Shown piece after piece: positions 45,614-56,037 of a stretch of DNA of 64,000 bases (positions are counted from its first letter, which is position 1; each line of letters starts with the position of its first letter). The notes beneath the pieces are model-generated. The model was not told where the DNA came from and made no database searches. It saw nothing but the letters and a program-made list of their open reading frames with translations. The translations under genes and the position numbers were made by a program. The DNA is from Hyparrhenia diplandra (Eukaryota > Streptophyta > Magnoliopsida > Poales > Poaceae), in assembly GCA_015847255.1 (NCBI GenBank), contig JADLZK010007776.1:1-64000 (forward strand). The letters are read 5' to 3'.

Positions 45614-46969
45614 TGTTGACACCTGTTATAGCATAATATTAATAGTCAACTAAACATGAAATAAGGGCATAAAATGAATAATCACATAGACTAGGGGTTT
45701 TTACTGACATAATTCCATGAGCTTTGGTGATTTATATCTTCTCGGGGATTAAATGTATATAAGCAGATAAAAGCCCGAGTTTGCATCCCATACGATGAGG
45801 AGACCTCGACCGTGAAGCAAACCAATCCAAAAAGTGGACTAAAACATTCTAGAAGACACGAGAAGGCACCGTAAGGAGGCCAAGCCCCGAGAGACAGGGA
45901 CCCTCGGCGCACAAAGCCCAATCTCGGGCACCGCCAGAGTTTGACTCCTTTTCCAAATCCGGCCAGAGGGTCGGTTTGCCAACGCCATTGAGGTTGAATC
46001 TACGCCGCTACCAAGGTCGGTTTGATCCAAGGGCTGCCGTGCATCCCCAAGGGCTATATGCTGCAGACCCCTATCCCCCGGTGAAACCCTAATTCATTCT
46101 ATTCATTATCTCTTGACTGTTGGTCATTGAGGTGTCCCAATGTGAGGACAACCTCTCCACTAGAGAATTAGGGCTAGACTCTCTAATGTAGTAGATTAGC
46201 AACAAGAGAGTTAGGGAGAGTGGAGCTGTGTCCTGCTCGAGATGTCTACAGAGTTTGGTATGTCTTGTATCCTTTCTTTGTAAGACTTATGATTCATTTA
46301 TTTATCTTCTCTATTTACTTCCATGTCTTTCATATATGGTTAGTATAGTTGTTATACCAATGCATAGGATCTTCGCTCGCATCGAGTGCTCTAGTTATAG
46401 ACATAATTAGAGTAGTAATCAATAGTGTAGACATGGTGTCTAGACTAGAGATTACCTCGAGATTGGACCCAACCCCACCTGGATAGTTTGTGGTAGCCCC
46501 TGTGTGATGACAAATGGGATGGTCACGTATTCCACCACGCTCGGGTTGGTGTTTGTAGGATCAGTAGTTTAAGCTTCCTAGTCCCCTTCATCATCTCTTT
46601 TCGTGGCTAGTGTTTCGATGTCCCAAAGTGCTTTGGTGTGATTGCTATCGAGAACCTAAGTAATAGAGAAGTACATAGGAACCTTGATCTCTCCCTCGAC
46701 CTCTCTCAACCCGGCTAGCTATACATTTATCATAGGAATTCTCTTATGTGTGGTATTGTCCATAACTCATATCTTATCATTTACCCCCTCACTTTAGTCT
46801 AGTGGTTTGCTTAGTTAGTAGATGCATGATTGTGACTTATTAAATTCTTTAGCCAAAGCTTCCCTGTGGATACGATACTCTAGAATACTCTCGTAGGGAA
46901 AAGCTACAATGGTATTCTATGTGCTTGTGGAATCCTCCATATTCTTATTGCACTTAATAAATACCAACA
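45614..46969 (+). repeat. Right LTR of the LARD-like element
   Basis: 1356 bp, followed by CCGGT. Compared with the left LTR it has an insertion of about 25 bp near 45905-45930. Confidence 0.93.
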
Positions 46970-48123
46970 CCGGTGTAGGTAGAGGATTATCACTAGACGA
47001 CACACGGGTTGATGCGTCATCCGTGGTCTGGTCGGCGTGGTTGCTATGTGGTCTTCCACGTTAAACCCTTGATTTTTGGCCGCGTTCGAGCCCATAGTAT
47101 TTTGTTTTTGATTGGATGATTTGGTATCATCGACACTAGTATGATTGGAGCGATTTGGTATCACTCAAGATTGGGGTGATTTGGTATCACCTGAAATTGG
47201 GATGATTTGGTATCATCTGAGAATGTGATTTGGGAAGATTTGGTATCTTCCGATACTAGTATGTTCCGACCACTGAGAAGCCGTAGTAGAATTATATGGA
47301 CATCTAAGGTCTCATACTATCGGGTATGAGGTTTTGTTAGGCCTATTCTGACCACTGATCATGGGAGGGATTGTGCCTATCGTGTGGGGAAATTTGTACA
47401 CCTCTGTAGAGTTCTTTTTAAACATATTTGAATAGCAATGTCCTTGGAACGGGCAAAAGCTAGGATGAGGTCACCTATGATTAGATCTACTTTTTTGTGT
47501 AATGAAACCGTGGTTATCTTGCTAAATAATTCATAATACTAACCCGAGGACTAGCGAGAATGATAATACTCTACTAGGACCCAAACCATAATTATAAAAC
47601 CACCTCTACTCTCACCCTATGGACTAGGTCTTGCCGAAAGCACGTAAGTACTCACCACTTTTCATCCACGACGCCGACTTTTGAGGAAGGCCGTGACTTC
47701 ATTTAACGATGGGAACCATGAAGAGTAGGAGTCACGCAAATGTTAGGAGCTACGCATAGGAGACGTCACGTAGGAGTTCTATGGCTAGGGTTTCACCGCG
47801 CCAAGCATGGTCAGAGAAGTTGTGTCCCGCTACTAAAATAAATGACTACATATTAGAGACCACCATGCTAGAATAGAATGCCGCTTCACGCCTTTAGTCT
47901 TCCTTGGGCTTTTAGTCTTACGCGCTAGTTATGTAAGCTCTATGGCTATACCATTCGATCCCTTGTTTGTAAGACCCTTTTATTAGTATCAATAAAGCTT
48001 AGTACTTTTCCTTTTTTAAATCTATGTACCATTTCTGTGTTAAGTGTTATATGTGTATTTGTGCATGATCCCGGCACAAATACGTGTATTTAGGACTCTT
48101 AGAAATGAGGGGCCAACAGGGGT

Positions 48124-48305
48124 TCCTCTACATTATTGGAATGAACAAGATATTGGGGATGCTACCGGCTCCTTTGGAAAAGTTGTGTTCTAGAATCATT
48201 GTCGTGGCTAGGGTTACGGATTTGGAAGCAATGCCACACTTTCATTGTCTTTTTTCAACAATGGGCTTTGAAGGAGAATCGATCATGGACTATACAAGTT
48301 GTTAA
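48124..48305 (+). pseudogene. Right part of the open frame split by a solo LTR
   Basis: Continues the frame described at 36198-36360 and stops at TAA 48303-48305. The remaining host sequence to 48403 shows nothing that I recognise. Confidence 0.3.
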
Positions 48306-48403
48306 ATCTTGCAAAAGATGAATTAGAATGGCATTCACGTAATTTAAATTTTGAGGGGGCCGGAGGGGCGGGAAATAAACTAGAACAACATTTGACCGTA
48401 ACT

Positions 48404-48848
48404 TGTTACTTGAAAAAAAGACCATTGGTACCCACTTGCATCCTTAAATAAAATGCACTACACGAGGAAACAAAGGAGATAATATTAATAATAAACAAAC
48501 AAAAACACAAATGTTCTCAAAATAACTTGGTCCGTCGTGAAAAGAATTACGCAACGCAGCACGCCGACAACTCGTGGAAGAAAATGTTAAGTAACGGCTT
48601 TGTTGCGATCCCGATCCAATTCCCTTCCCTTCTAGTAGCGAGAGGAGACTTGAGAAGTCTGTAGATGATCTCCCCGTGATCCCTTCCCAAGAGCACACCG
48701 GATGGACACTAAGGAGAGCAAATATTGTGGAACTAGTATTCTCTTATTCATTATAGATGAGTATAGGTTCCTTTATATAGCCTTAACCCTTCTGGGGGGG
48801 TATAATTGGTATGAGCCCACAATTATGTTAGGGATATGTTTCCCAACA
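48404..48848 (-). repeat. copia 3' LTR
   Basis: Begins TGTTGGGAAAC at 48848 on the minus strand. CTATATAAAGG near 48781-48774 is its TATA box. The far end (AAGTAACA at 48404) is my best guess from the CA rule. Length is about 445 bp, normal for copia. Confidence 0.7.
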
Positions 48849-48858
48849 CTCCCCTTGG
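48849..48858 (-). other. copia polypurine tract
   Basis: CCAAGGGGAG directly precedes TGTTGGGAAAC on the minus strand. Confidence 0.8.
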
Positions 48859-48899
48859 GCTTAATACCGCGATCTACTCATGCCTCATTAAAACTCCTA

Positions 48900-49680
48900 A
48901 AAACCCAAAGTTGGAAAAGATATGGAGAAAGAGTACACAAGTGTCGCTTAGATGTATTGCACTTGTTGCCTCATTAAAAACCATTATGAGAAACTTCCGA
49001 AAACTCATTTATGGAAAAAAAGAGTACAACAGCTTGTCTTCGTGGACATTTTACAATCTTCGTGATTATAAATCTCGGGGATCTTCTCGACCCAATATAT
49101 AGGGCAATTCGGGGGCGTTCCCCTAAAGTTTGTAGGTCTTTCACCGCCTTATACCAATATCATGGATACATTTTTCGAATGTAGTAGCCGGCAAAGATTT
49201 AGTGAACAAATCGCTAGATAGTCACATGACTGGACTTTCAAGATATTCACCTCACCCTCGCTTTTGGAGTTCGTGAGTATAGAAATATTTAGGAGATATA
49301 TGCTTAGTCATATTATTCCTAATATAGCCCGCTTTGCATTTGTGCAACACATGCTTTGCATTATCCTCATAGATAATAGTGGGGGTGTCAACGGTACTAA
49401 GGCCACATGACTTCGGTATGGTTAGTCATCCGTCATAGCCGGGCACATTCACGTGCGGCTTCATATAATGCAATAATCTCTCGAGTGGTTTGTAGACGTT
49501 GCAACCAAGGTTTGTTTGCAAGATGTCCAAGACATAGCCGTATTACCACCACAAAGAAACACGAAAACCGTTTGGGATCCTACATTATGCGGATCGATGT
49601 GATATCCAAAGATTCGATACCCAACCAATCTTAGATCTTGATTCTTTAGGAAATACAAGCCAAGATCTTGGGTTCCGTTC
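48900..49680 (-). pseudogene. copia RNase H C-terminal segment
   Basis: The minus strand shows, in order, DLRLVGY and GY.D.DPHN-type sequence with a following AMSWTSCKQTLVATSTNHSR segment (49658-49461), where copia RNase H has its S.KQ..VA.ST.E core. An ECA-type stretch lies near 49440 and DLFTKSLP near 49220-49165, the signature at the end of copia polyproteins. Several shifts and stops are present. RNase H would remove the RNA template during reverse transcription. Only the last quarter of pol is present. Confidence 0.78.
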
Positions 49681-52492
49681 AGGTATATCGAGTATTGTAT
49701 AGAATAGAATGGAAAAGAAATTAGAAAAAGACTTAGAAAAGGGAAGGAAGTGGGAAAGGAGCAACCTAGCCCAAGCGCTCTAGCCGCCCCGTGCCACGTG
49801 GCCTCTTATGCCGCCGCCCACGCCGCCCGCCAGCCGAGCCGCCTAACGCCAAGAACCGCCCACGACCGCACCGCCAGCCGCTTCCTCCCCTTCTTTGAGA
49901 CCGACGGGTGGAGCCACCCTGTCATCTTTCCCTCTTCCTTATCCTCTCGCTCGCTTTTCGCAAGCGGTGACAGAGAGCGCCGCCCCGCCGTGGTCCACCT
50001 AGCTCGCCCCCGTGACAGTAGACCACGCCGGGAGAGTCGACTGGGGCCGACGTGGTAATGTCCCCGGGCGTGACCCCGACGCCAAGAGCACACCACCGCC
50101 ATGGCCGCACCCGTGAGCTTGTCCCCTTTTTTGACCGCGAGTTTGGAATTGAGAGCCGCGTGCTCACGATCGCGCGCCGCACCTAAAACCCTCACCCAAA
50201 GGCCCCCGCCACCCTCCGATCGGCCCCTCCTCTCCATCCACCATCCGGTTCCCCGCCATGGATGCCGCCGCCTATAAAAGAGCCCCTTGGGTCCTTAGGG
50301 TTTCCCCAAGACCCACCGCCACCTAGTGGCCTTGCTCGCCCTTGCTTGACCAAGCCAAGAGAGAAGAGTGGGAGGAGGAAGGAGAAGAGAAGAGAGAAGG
50401 GAAGAAGGTAGCCGAGCGCCGTCGTGCCGTTCGTGGTGAGTTTCGCCCGGATGAGGTCGCCGCCCGATCGGCTTCACCGCAGCCAGTGCTCCCCTCGCAT
50501 GGCGTCGCCCTTCACGCACCAACTCACCGCCCTCACCATCCTATCGTGTGCACCAAGGTGAGCCCTAGTCCTGCCCAATCTCGCGGTGCCGTCCGAGTCA
50601 TGTCGCCGCGTGCTTACCCAATAGGAAGGAGCCAAGGTCGGCTGTTTCGCCTTCGAACAACCAAGACGCATGCGCCGCCTCTCCGAACCAAGCCACGGCC
50701 TTCGACGGGCTCTAGCAGCTCGGGAATGCCATTGCCGCCATGGCCGCCATGGACGCCATAGCCGCGAGCCATCCATGGCCGCCACCACGTTCCGCCACAC
50801 CAAACCGTAGAGGCCCTAGGACCTCGCCCGACGTGTTTGTCCGAGCCGGGAACACCTCAAGCTCCCACCTTTTTGCTTAGGAGGCCCCCCCGCACACTCG
50901 TCGCCTCGGCCTCGCCGGCGCGGACACGCTCCGTAGCGCCGCCATGCGCTTAGCCGTCGACTGGGCGCCGCCGGCGAGATGAGAGACACGCCGTCGAGCT
51001 TCTTTAGCGTAATTCCTACATCAGTAGCCGACGCACCAGCGGAGAAAGGCCGAACTTTGGCCTTGTTTGGCACAACGGCATGGTCGCCACCCGTGGTGCG
51101 GACTTCCGCCGTGGATTATGGTCATCGATGTTGCTTTCTACACCTGTTTCACGGACCTAATCGTGGGGAAAGGAGGGGCCCTTGCCCCCATTGGAGCTAC
51201 CGCACGCCACCGACCATTGTCGCCGTGCCTTGCCGTTTTCATCACTGGCTTGGCAACGCCGCGGCGGCTGTCGGCAGCCATGACCTGCCATGACCATTTG
51301 TAAGACCTTGTCGAAGCGGGAGGCTCTAGCCTTCCGAGAAGGCGCCCTATCGCACGGCCGCGAGCTCACGCCGGCCGTCGCGCGCCGCCGCGAGTAGAGC
51401 GAGGGAGAAGAAGGGGAGTGGGCTGCTGACACCGCCCGACCGAGCTTGCGGGATGCAAACAAGACCCTACCTAGCCCCTAGCGGCCATCTCGCCATCCAG
51501 GCCACCAGGCACGCCGACGCCGTGAGCTCGCCGCCGAGAGATTGCCCACGGTGAGAAATGGAGGGAGGAGTTGGGGAAAGAGAGAAGGGACACCGTGTCC
51601 AACCATAGGCCCGGCTCACCGCGGAGCTGATGGGGAAGGGTTGGATGGACCTTGTCCACCACAGATCGGATCACGAGGTCTATGGACCAAAGCCACTTGT
51701 CCACCATGAGCCGGCCCGTGGACCAAGGCCCGACTAGAGCCCAAACCAGGCCACGGACTGACCTTAGAGCTTGACACGCGGTGCGGGCCGGCGCCCAAAC
51801 CCAGCCCATATCCGGCCCACTAGGCCGGGATAAGGGTTGACCGGTCAATGTTGACCGTTGACCGGGGGCCCACCCGCTACCATCAACACCGCCGCCGTGG
51901 GACCCACCGTGCTAGAGTAGGAGCCACCGGACCCCGCCGCCAATGACGCCATCCATTGCGCCATCGTGGCGTCATCCGCGACATCATCCTCGCCCGCCTA
52001 TAAGCCACAGCAACAGCCGGGGACCAATCGGAAGATGCCACGCGGTCGGCCACCGGATAATCCGGCCTTTTTATCATTTTCGAATATGAATTAAATCTTA
52101 GAAAATTCATAGAATATTCATACTAGCTCGAAAAATATGAAACAAGAGTCTAAATTTTTCTAAAATCGAGCTCTACGTCCTAGGCTTGTGTTTGAGTGCA
52201 TTTAGGTCTTCTAAATTTCTGTTGCTTCTTTGAGTGTATCCATAGGGTTGCTTATCGCAACCATACGTTACGTTCGCTTGCAACCGGAGGAGGCGCTGAC
52301 ACGGAGGACCCGGAGCACTCGGGGGGAGCTTGGATACTGAATCTTCAGGTGCCATGTCTCACCCAAACTCCATAGAATCCCATTAGGCATATCACAAATA
52401 GATCTTTGGCGCTTTACTTTTTTATGTTTGCTATAATCGATAGGTTGCATGGTAGAATTGCCTATGAGCCTATTCCTTGTCGCAACCTATAC
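49681..52492 (+). repeat. Gypsy LTR fragment, interrupted by a later solo LTR
   Basis: Begins in A/G-rich U3 sequence, then a GC-rich U3 (49780-50260), a TATA box (TATAAAAG at 50273-50280), a GC-rich leader and an AT-rich U5. It continues after the solo LTR at 55355-55450 (CCTATACCCTGCACACC at the joined site). The 5' start (TGTAACACCC-like) is missing, cut at the copia fragment. ORFs in 49750-51850 are products of high GC and occur on both strands. The identity of the family is inferred from layout. Confidence 0.6.
50273..50280 (+). promoter_or_regulatory. TATA box of the gypsy LTR fragment
   Basis: GCCGCCTATAAAAGAGCCCC between GC-rich U3 and leader, the same context as in the solo LTR at 53154. 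Confidence 0.5.
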
Positions 52493-55349
52493 TGTAACAC
52501 CCTAAAATTAAATTTCTAAAATTTAGTAATTAATTTGAGGATTTATTTAATTTTTGTGCATTTTAACCTAGGTCAAATAATAACTTTTGGGTAATTAAAA
52601 TAAACTATAAGGATTAGGAACATGTTTGTTGCATTCATGCCGAATACTTATGTTTTTGGATGAGTGTAGGATAGTTTGTTTGAGGTTGAATTCAAATTTT
52701 ATTTGAATTTGACTTAGTTTTCAAGCTGTGGAAAATAGAAAAGGTTTTTATTTGAAAATCCTCACTCACTCTCTCCTTTCCAGCCCATCATTGAAACCAG
52801 CCCAGCCCCTCTCCTATCTCTCCCCACGTTGGAAAGCCGGCCTTGGGCCCCTAGTGGCCGACCGGCCCCTCTGCCCTCTCCCTTGTTTTTTCTTGCTTGC
52901 GAGGCCCAGCTCGCTCTCACCCTCGGCCCAGCAGCTTTGGCCTGTTGCCAGCCCAAGCCGAAACGCTGCTCTGGCTCGCACGTCAGCGCCGCTTTCTCCA
53001 ACCTCGCTCCCGCAGATGCTGCGCTCGGCAATTAACCGCCGCCATCACTCGCCGGCTTCAACTCGAGTAATGGAGGCCATCAACGGGGGCGCCTTCAAGC
53101 CTGCAATGAGGGCGGGCGATTTACGCCGCGACGGTTGCACTGTTCCGGCCGCCTATAAAACCTATCACCGAGCCCGGCCCGCTTTTCCCTCCCTGTTCTA
53201 CCGAACACGCACGCTGCCCCTCTCAAATTCACCCCAAACCCGAGCTCGATTGACCCTGTGAACGATCCCAGAAGCTGTAACCTCCGCATCATCCCCGTGC
53301 CGTCAATTTCGTTTTCCCCATCTTGTAACGCCGAATTGGCGAGCTCCAGCGTACGTCGGCCATGACGCCGCCGCGGGGCTATCACCCGATGTGTTCCCCG
53401 CCTTCTTTCTGCACTAAACTGGTTCGCGAGGCCATCCTCATCACTTACACGCTCTCGGTTTTGTTGGGGTGGTCGAAATCGCCGGTTTGGCGAGCACCGG
53501 CGAGTTCGCCCCGTCGGCATCGTGGTGCCAGTAAGCTTCGCGTCGCCGGCCATGATGATGCCACCGGCATCCTCTCCTGTACCGGCAACCCCTCGGCACC
53601 CTAGCACGACGCGAACGGACAGGCCTCACCATCCCTGCACTCTTTCTGAACGGAAGCACGCACGCGCAACTCGCTGCACAGCTGCACCACAGACGGCCGG
53701 TGGCCGTCAGGCCATGCACGCCGGCCATACTTGCTAGCTTTCTATTTAGCTTCTTGACATCAGCATGACTACAAGATGACATCCTTTTTGATTTTTGGCC
53801 GTTTTCCTTTACAAAATCAAATCCAATAATACAATGCAAATACATAGGATCGTACACAGCATGCACGTCCTAGTCCACGTTAGATTTCAGATTTATTTGT
53901 TTTAATTCGAAAATCAAATCGGTTTATTTACAGAACTGCCATTGCATCTTGTTTTATGCATAACTTTCACGTTTTAAATCTGATTTGAGTGGTTCTTGTG
54001 CTCACGTGTTCGTAGAAATGCGTAGATTAGTTTTATTAACTTTTCATCCCCTGATTTTACTGTTTGGTGTACTGTTCTAATAGAGGTACTTTTTGCTTGC
54101 AGGTAATGGCTGGAATGAATGCTTGATTGGTGATGTGGAATGCGTTTAGAAGGTGTTCAGTTCGAGGTTGTCGAAGAGCAGGTTGCAGATCAGTGCTTGG
54201 ACAACATTGTTTGAGGAAGGCAAGTGTAATAAAGGCCCCTTTGATTCCTATGAACCTTATATAATTCATACATATGCATGTGTCTAAATTTGATATACCT
54301 TTAAGGACTTTACCTAGATGATTCTTGTGCCACACATCCTTGTCACCTATGGTTTTGGGATGCATTTTGGGATAGATGCCGCTGCACATAATCTAACAAT
54401 TAATAATTTTGACTAATGATATATGCAATGATGGTATAAAAAGAGATGCTTTTTTAGCAACATTTTTTAGAGGGCTAAGGTACATGGGTTTATAAGTGCC
54501 TTGGTTTCTCTCCATAAGGACTCAACATGAAGCGGCCACCCAGCAAAGTCCGTACAACCCCGAAAGTGTCATGTGGCTCGACTTTAATCATATAACTAGT
54601 ATGTCTCTAGCTTGTTAGTGATTACCGAAAGGCGTTAGGGTGAAAACAGACCGTGGATCCTGGGAGAGGTTGTATCACACCGGAACCGCCATGCAGATCG
54701 TGGATCCCCGGGGAGGGTTGTATCGCACGATACGACGGATTTACCTAGCGGCTACTAACTTGTTAGGGTGTCTAGCTTAAAGGTTATGTAGTGAAACCCC
54801 TGTCGCGCTTCCTTGGTAGAGGCGAAGTGGGCCTTGCAAACCCCGACATTGGGAATCATGGCTCGGTTGGATAAAGTTGTACAATATCTGCAGATATCTT
54901 AAACCTGTTATAACAGCCGTGCTCACGGACATGAGCGGCCTGGATCCTTCTTGGTTATGGTTACTTGGGTTACATGGAATGGTTTGGGAATGATGTTAAT
55001 CTTGACTAATTATTTATTCAACTTGGGTTTGGTTCATTCACTAAAAGTAGTGTACAGGTTTAATAAAACTTGACCAACTAAAATTGCTAATCGCAGTCAA
55101 ACAGTGTCAGCCTTTTTGAGCCTTCATGATGTCCACCAGTTGGAGTCCCTGTGGCAGCAAGGGCTAGTTTCCGCTTTGTAATAATATTGCAGTTAAGCAA
55201 GACTACTTGTGTAATAATGTGATGTGAGATACGATGTAATAAAGTACTTTACTTTGATATTATTGCAATTTGAGATTATATGTGTGTTTGGACATCCTGG
55301 GCGCACATATATGAGTACCTGTATTTGCTTTGCAAAAATGGGTATGACA
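52493..55349 (+). repeat. Solo LTR (gypsy) with 5-bp duplication TATAC
   Basis: Begins TGTAACACCCTAAAATT and ends GGGTATGACA (2857 bp). TATAC flanks it at 52488-52492 and 55350-55354. TATA box TATAAAA at 53154-53160. It is related in layout to the 49681 fragment that it interrupts. GC-rich ORFs (52728-53261, 53095-53607) are U3/leader sequence. Confidence 0.93.
53154..53160 (+). promoter_or_regulatory. TATA box of the TATAC solo LTR
   Basis: GCCGCCTATAAAACC at the end of the GC-rich U3. Confidence 0.5.
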
Positions 55350-55467
55350 TATACCCTGCACACCCGCTGTTAGGCTGGACACGCTCGCTTACTCTTGCTA
55401 CTTACTGCTTACTTCTATTACGCATTATATCTGTGATGTGATGCTGATAGGAGGTTGTTTGTGAGTG

Positions 55468-55521
55468 GCTAGCTACAGACTATACTCACAGACTATACTC
55501 AGAGAATAGTCTGTAGCTAGC
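55468..55521. repeat. Hairpin, 16-bp perfect inverted repeat
   Basis: GCTAGCTACAGACTAT at 55468-55483 and its complement at 55506-55521, loop of 22 bp. Within it, AGACTATACTCA is also repeated directly. It marks the left end of a candidate TIR element. Confidence 0.9.
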
Positions 55522-55840
55522 TACAGAATTTGATATTCTGTAGCCAGGCCGCTGGTCCAACCGAGCCACACCGGGCATGCCGCGCTTGGAACCAGGATGG
55601 AGCTGCATGCCTACATGCACAATTATTATGCGGCAGGAGAGGTCAACGTATTTATGCACCGTGATTTTAGTAACTAGGCTGTTGTCGATCTATACAATTT
55701 ATGCTAATTTTTTTATATTGTTTATTGAATTTTTAATGGCAGTAGTTAGTGACGCTGGATATTTCAAAAATGTAATTGAATACGCTGGATTTATGGAATA
55801 TTTATTTTCACAGCTTCACATGCTTGCAATCGTGTACAGA

Positions 55841-56037
55841 TTTACGATAATTTGCACCAAACAGATTTACGAGAATTTGCAGTGTACAGATTTACGAGAA
55901 TTCACACCAACAAAATATTTACGAGAATCTAAGCTAATAAGTATTTAAGAGAATATGCACTAAGAAGTATTTTGTATTTACGAGAATAAGCATTGATAAT
56001 ATTTACGAGAATCTACACTGATAATTTTTACGAGAAC
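55841..56037. repeat. Cluster of TTTACGAGAAT motifs
   Basis: TTTACGAGAA(T/C) at 55866, 55891, 55918, 55977, 56002 and 56027, with variants at 55841 and 55943. Spacing is 25-34 bp. A second cluster lies at 56969-57092 (TTTACGAGAAT, TTTACAAGAAT, TTTACGAGAAC, TTTACTAGAAT). Subterminal transposase-binding repeats look like this. Confidence 0.8.

Larger units (their letters stand above)
39495..46969 (+). mobile_element. LARD-like LTR retrotransposon without coding capacity
   Basis: 7475 bp: LTRs 39495-40830 and 45614-46969, both TGTTGACACC...ACCAACA, with CCGGT at 39490-39494 and 46970-46974. The interior (40831-45613, 4.8 kb) shows no gag, protease, reverse transcriptase or integrase. The empty site is preserved in the homologous inverted LTR near 29130 (GGCCGGTGTTGG on the minus strand), which supports the insertion. 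Large size with no ORFs fits a large retrotransposon derivative that would need proteins from a relative. Some ORFs of 60-167 codons in the interior are low complexity and unconvincing. Confidence 0.92.
36361..48118 (+). repeat. Solo LTR (gypsy) with 5-bp duplication GGGGT, split by two later insertions
   Basis: Begins TGTAACACCC and ends GGGGCCAACA. GGGGT lies at 36356-36360 and 48119-48123. After removing the LINE (37247-38877 plus one target copy) and the LARD (39495-46974), the LTR is about 2.6 kb. Its U5, including repeated GATTTGGTATC units at 47120-47240, is homologous to the inverted LTR at 27964-34114. The GC-rich U3 block (36640-37000) has open frames on both strands but no gene. 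Confidence 0.88.
48404..49680 (-). mobile_element. Ty1/copia retrotransposon 3' fragment
   Basis: Minus strand: RNase H end, polypurine tract, then LTR. The 5' part of the element (gag, integrase, reverse transcriptase) is missing beyond 49680, where gypsy LTR sequence begins abruptly. No target duplication can be checked. Confidence 0.82.

Noticed and set aside
49750..53607. Many GC-rich frames, up to 177 codons
   Set aside because: They fall in U3 and leader regions of two gypsy LTRs, around the TATA boxes, on both strands.
55841..56037. CRISPR-like spaced repeats
   Set aside because: The repeat unit is only about 11 bp, degenerate and AT-rich in plant DNA; no cas genes, and the organism is a eukaryote.
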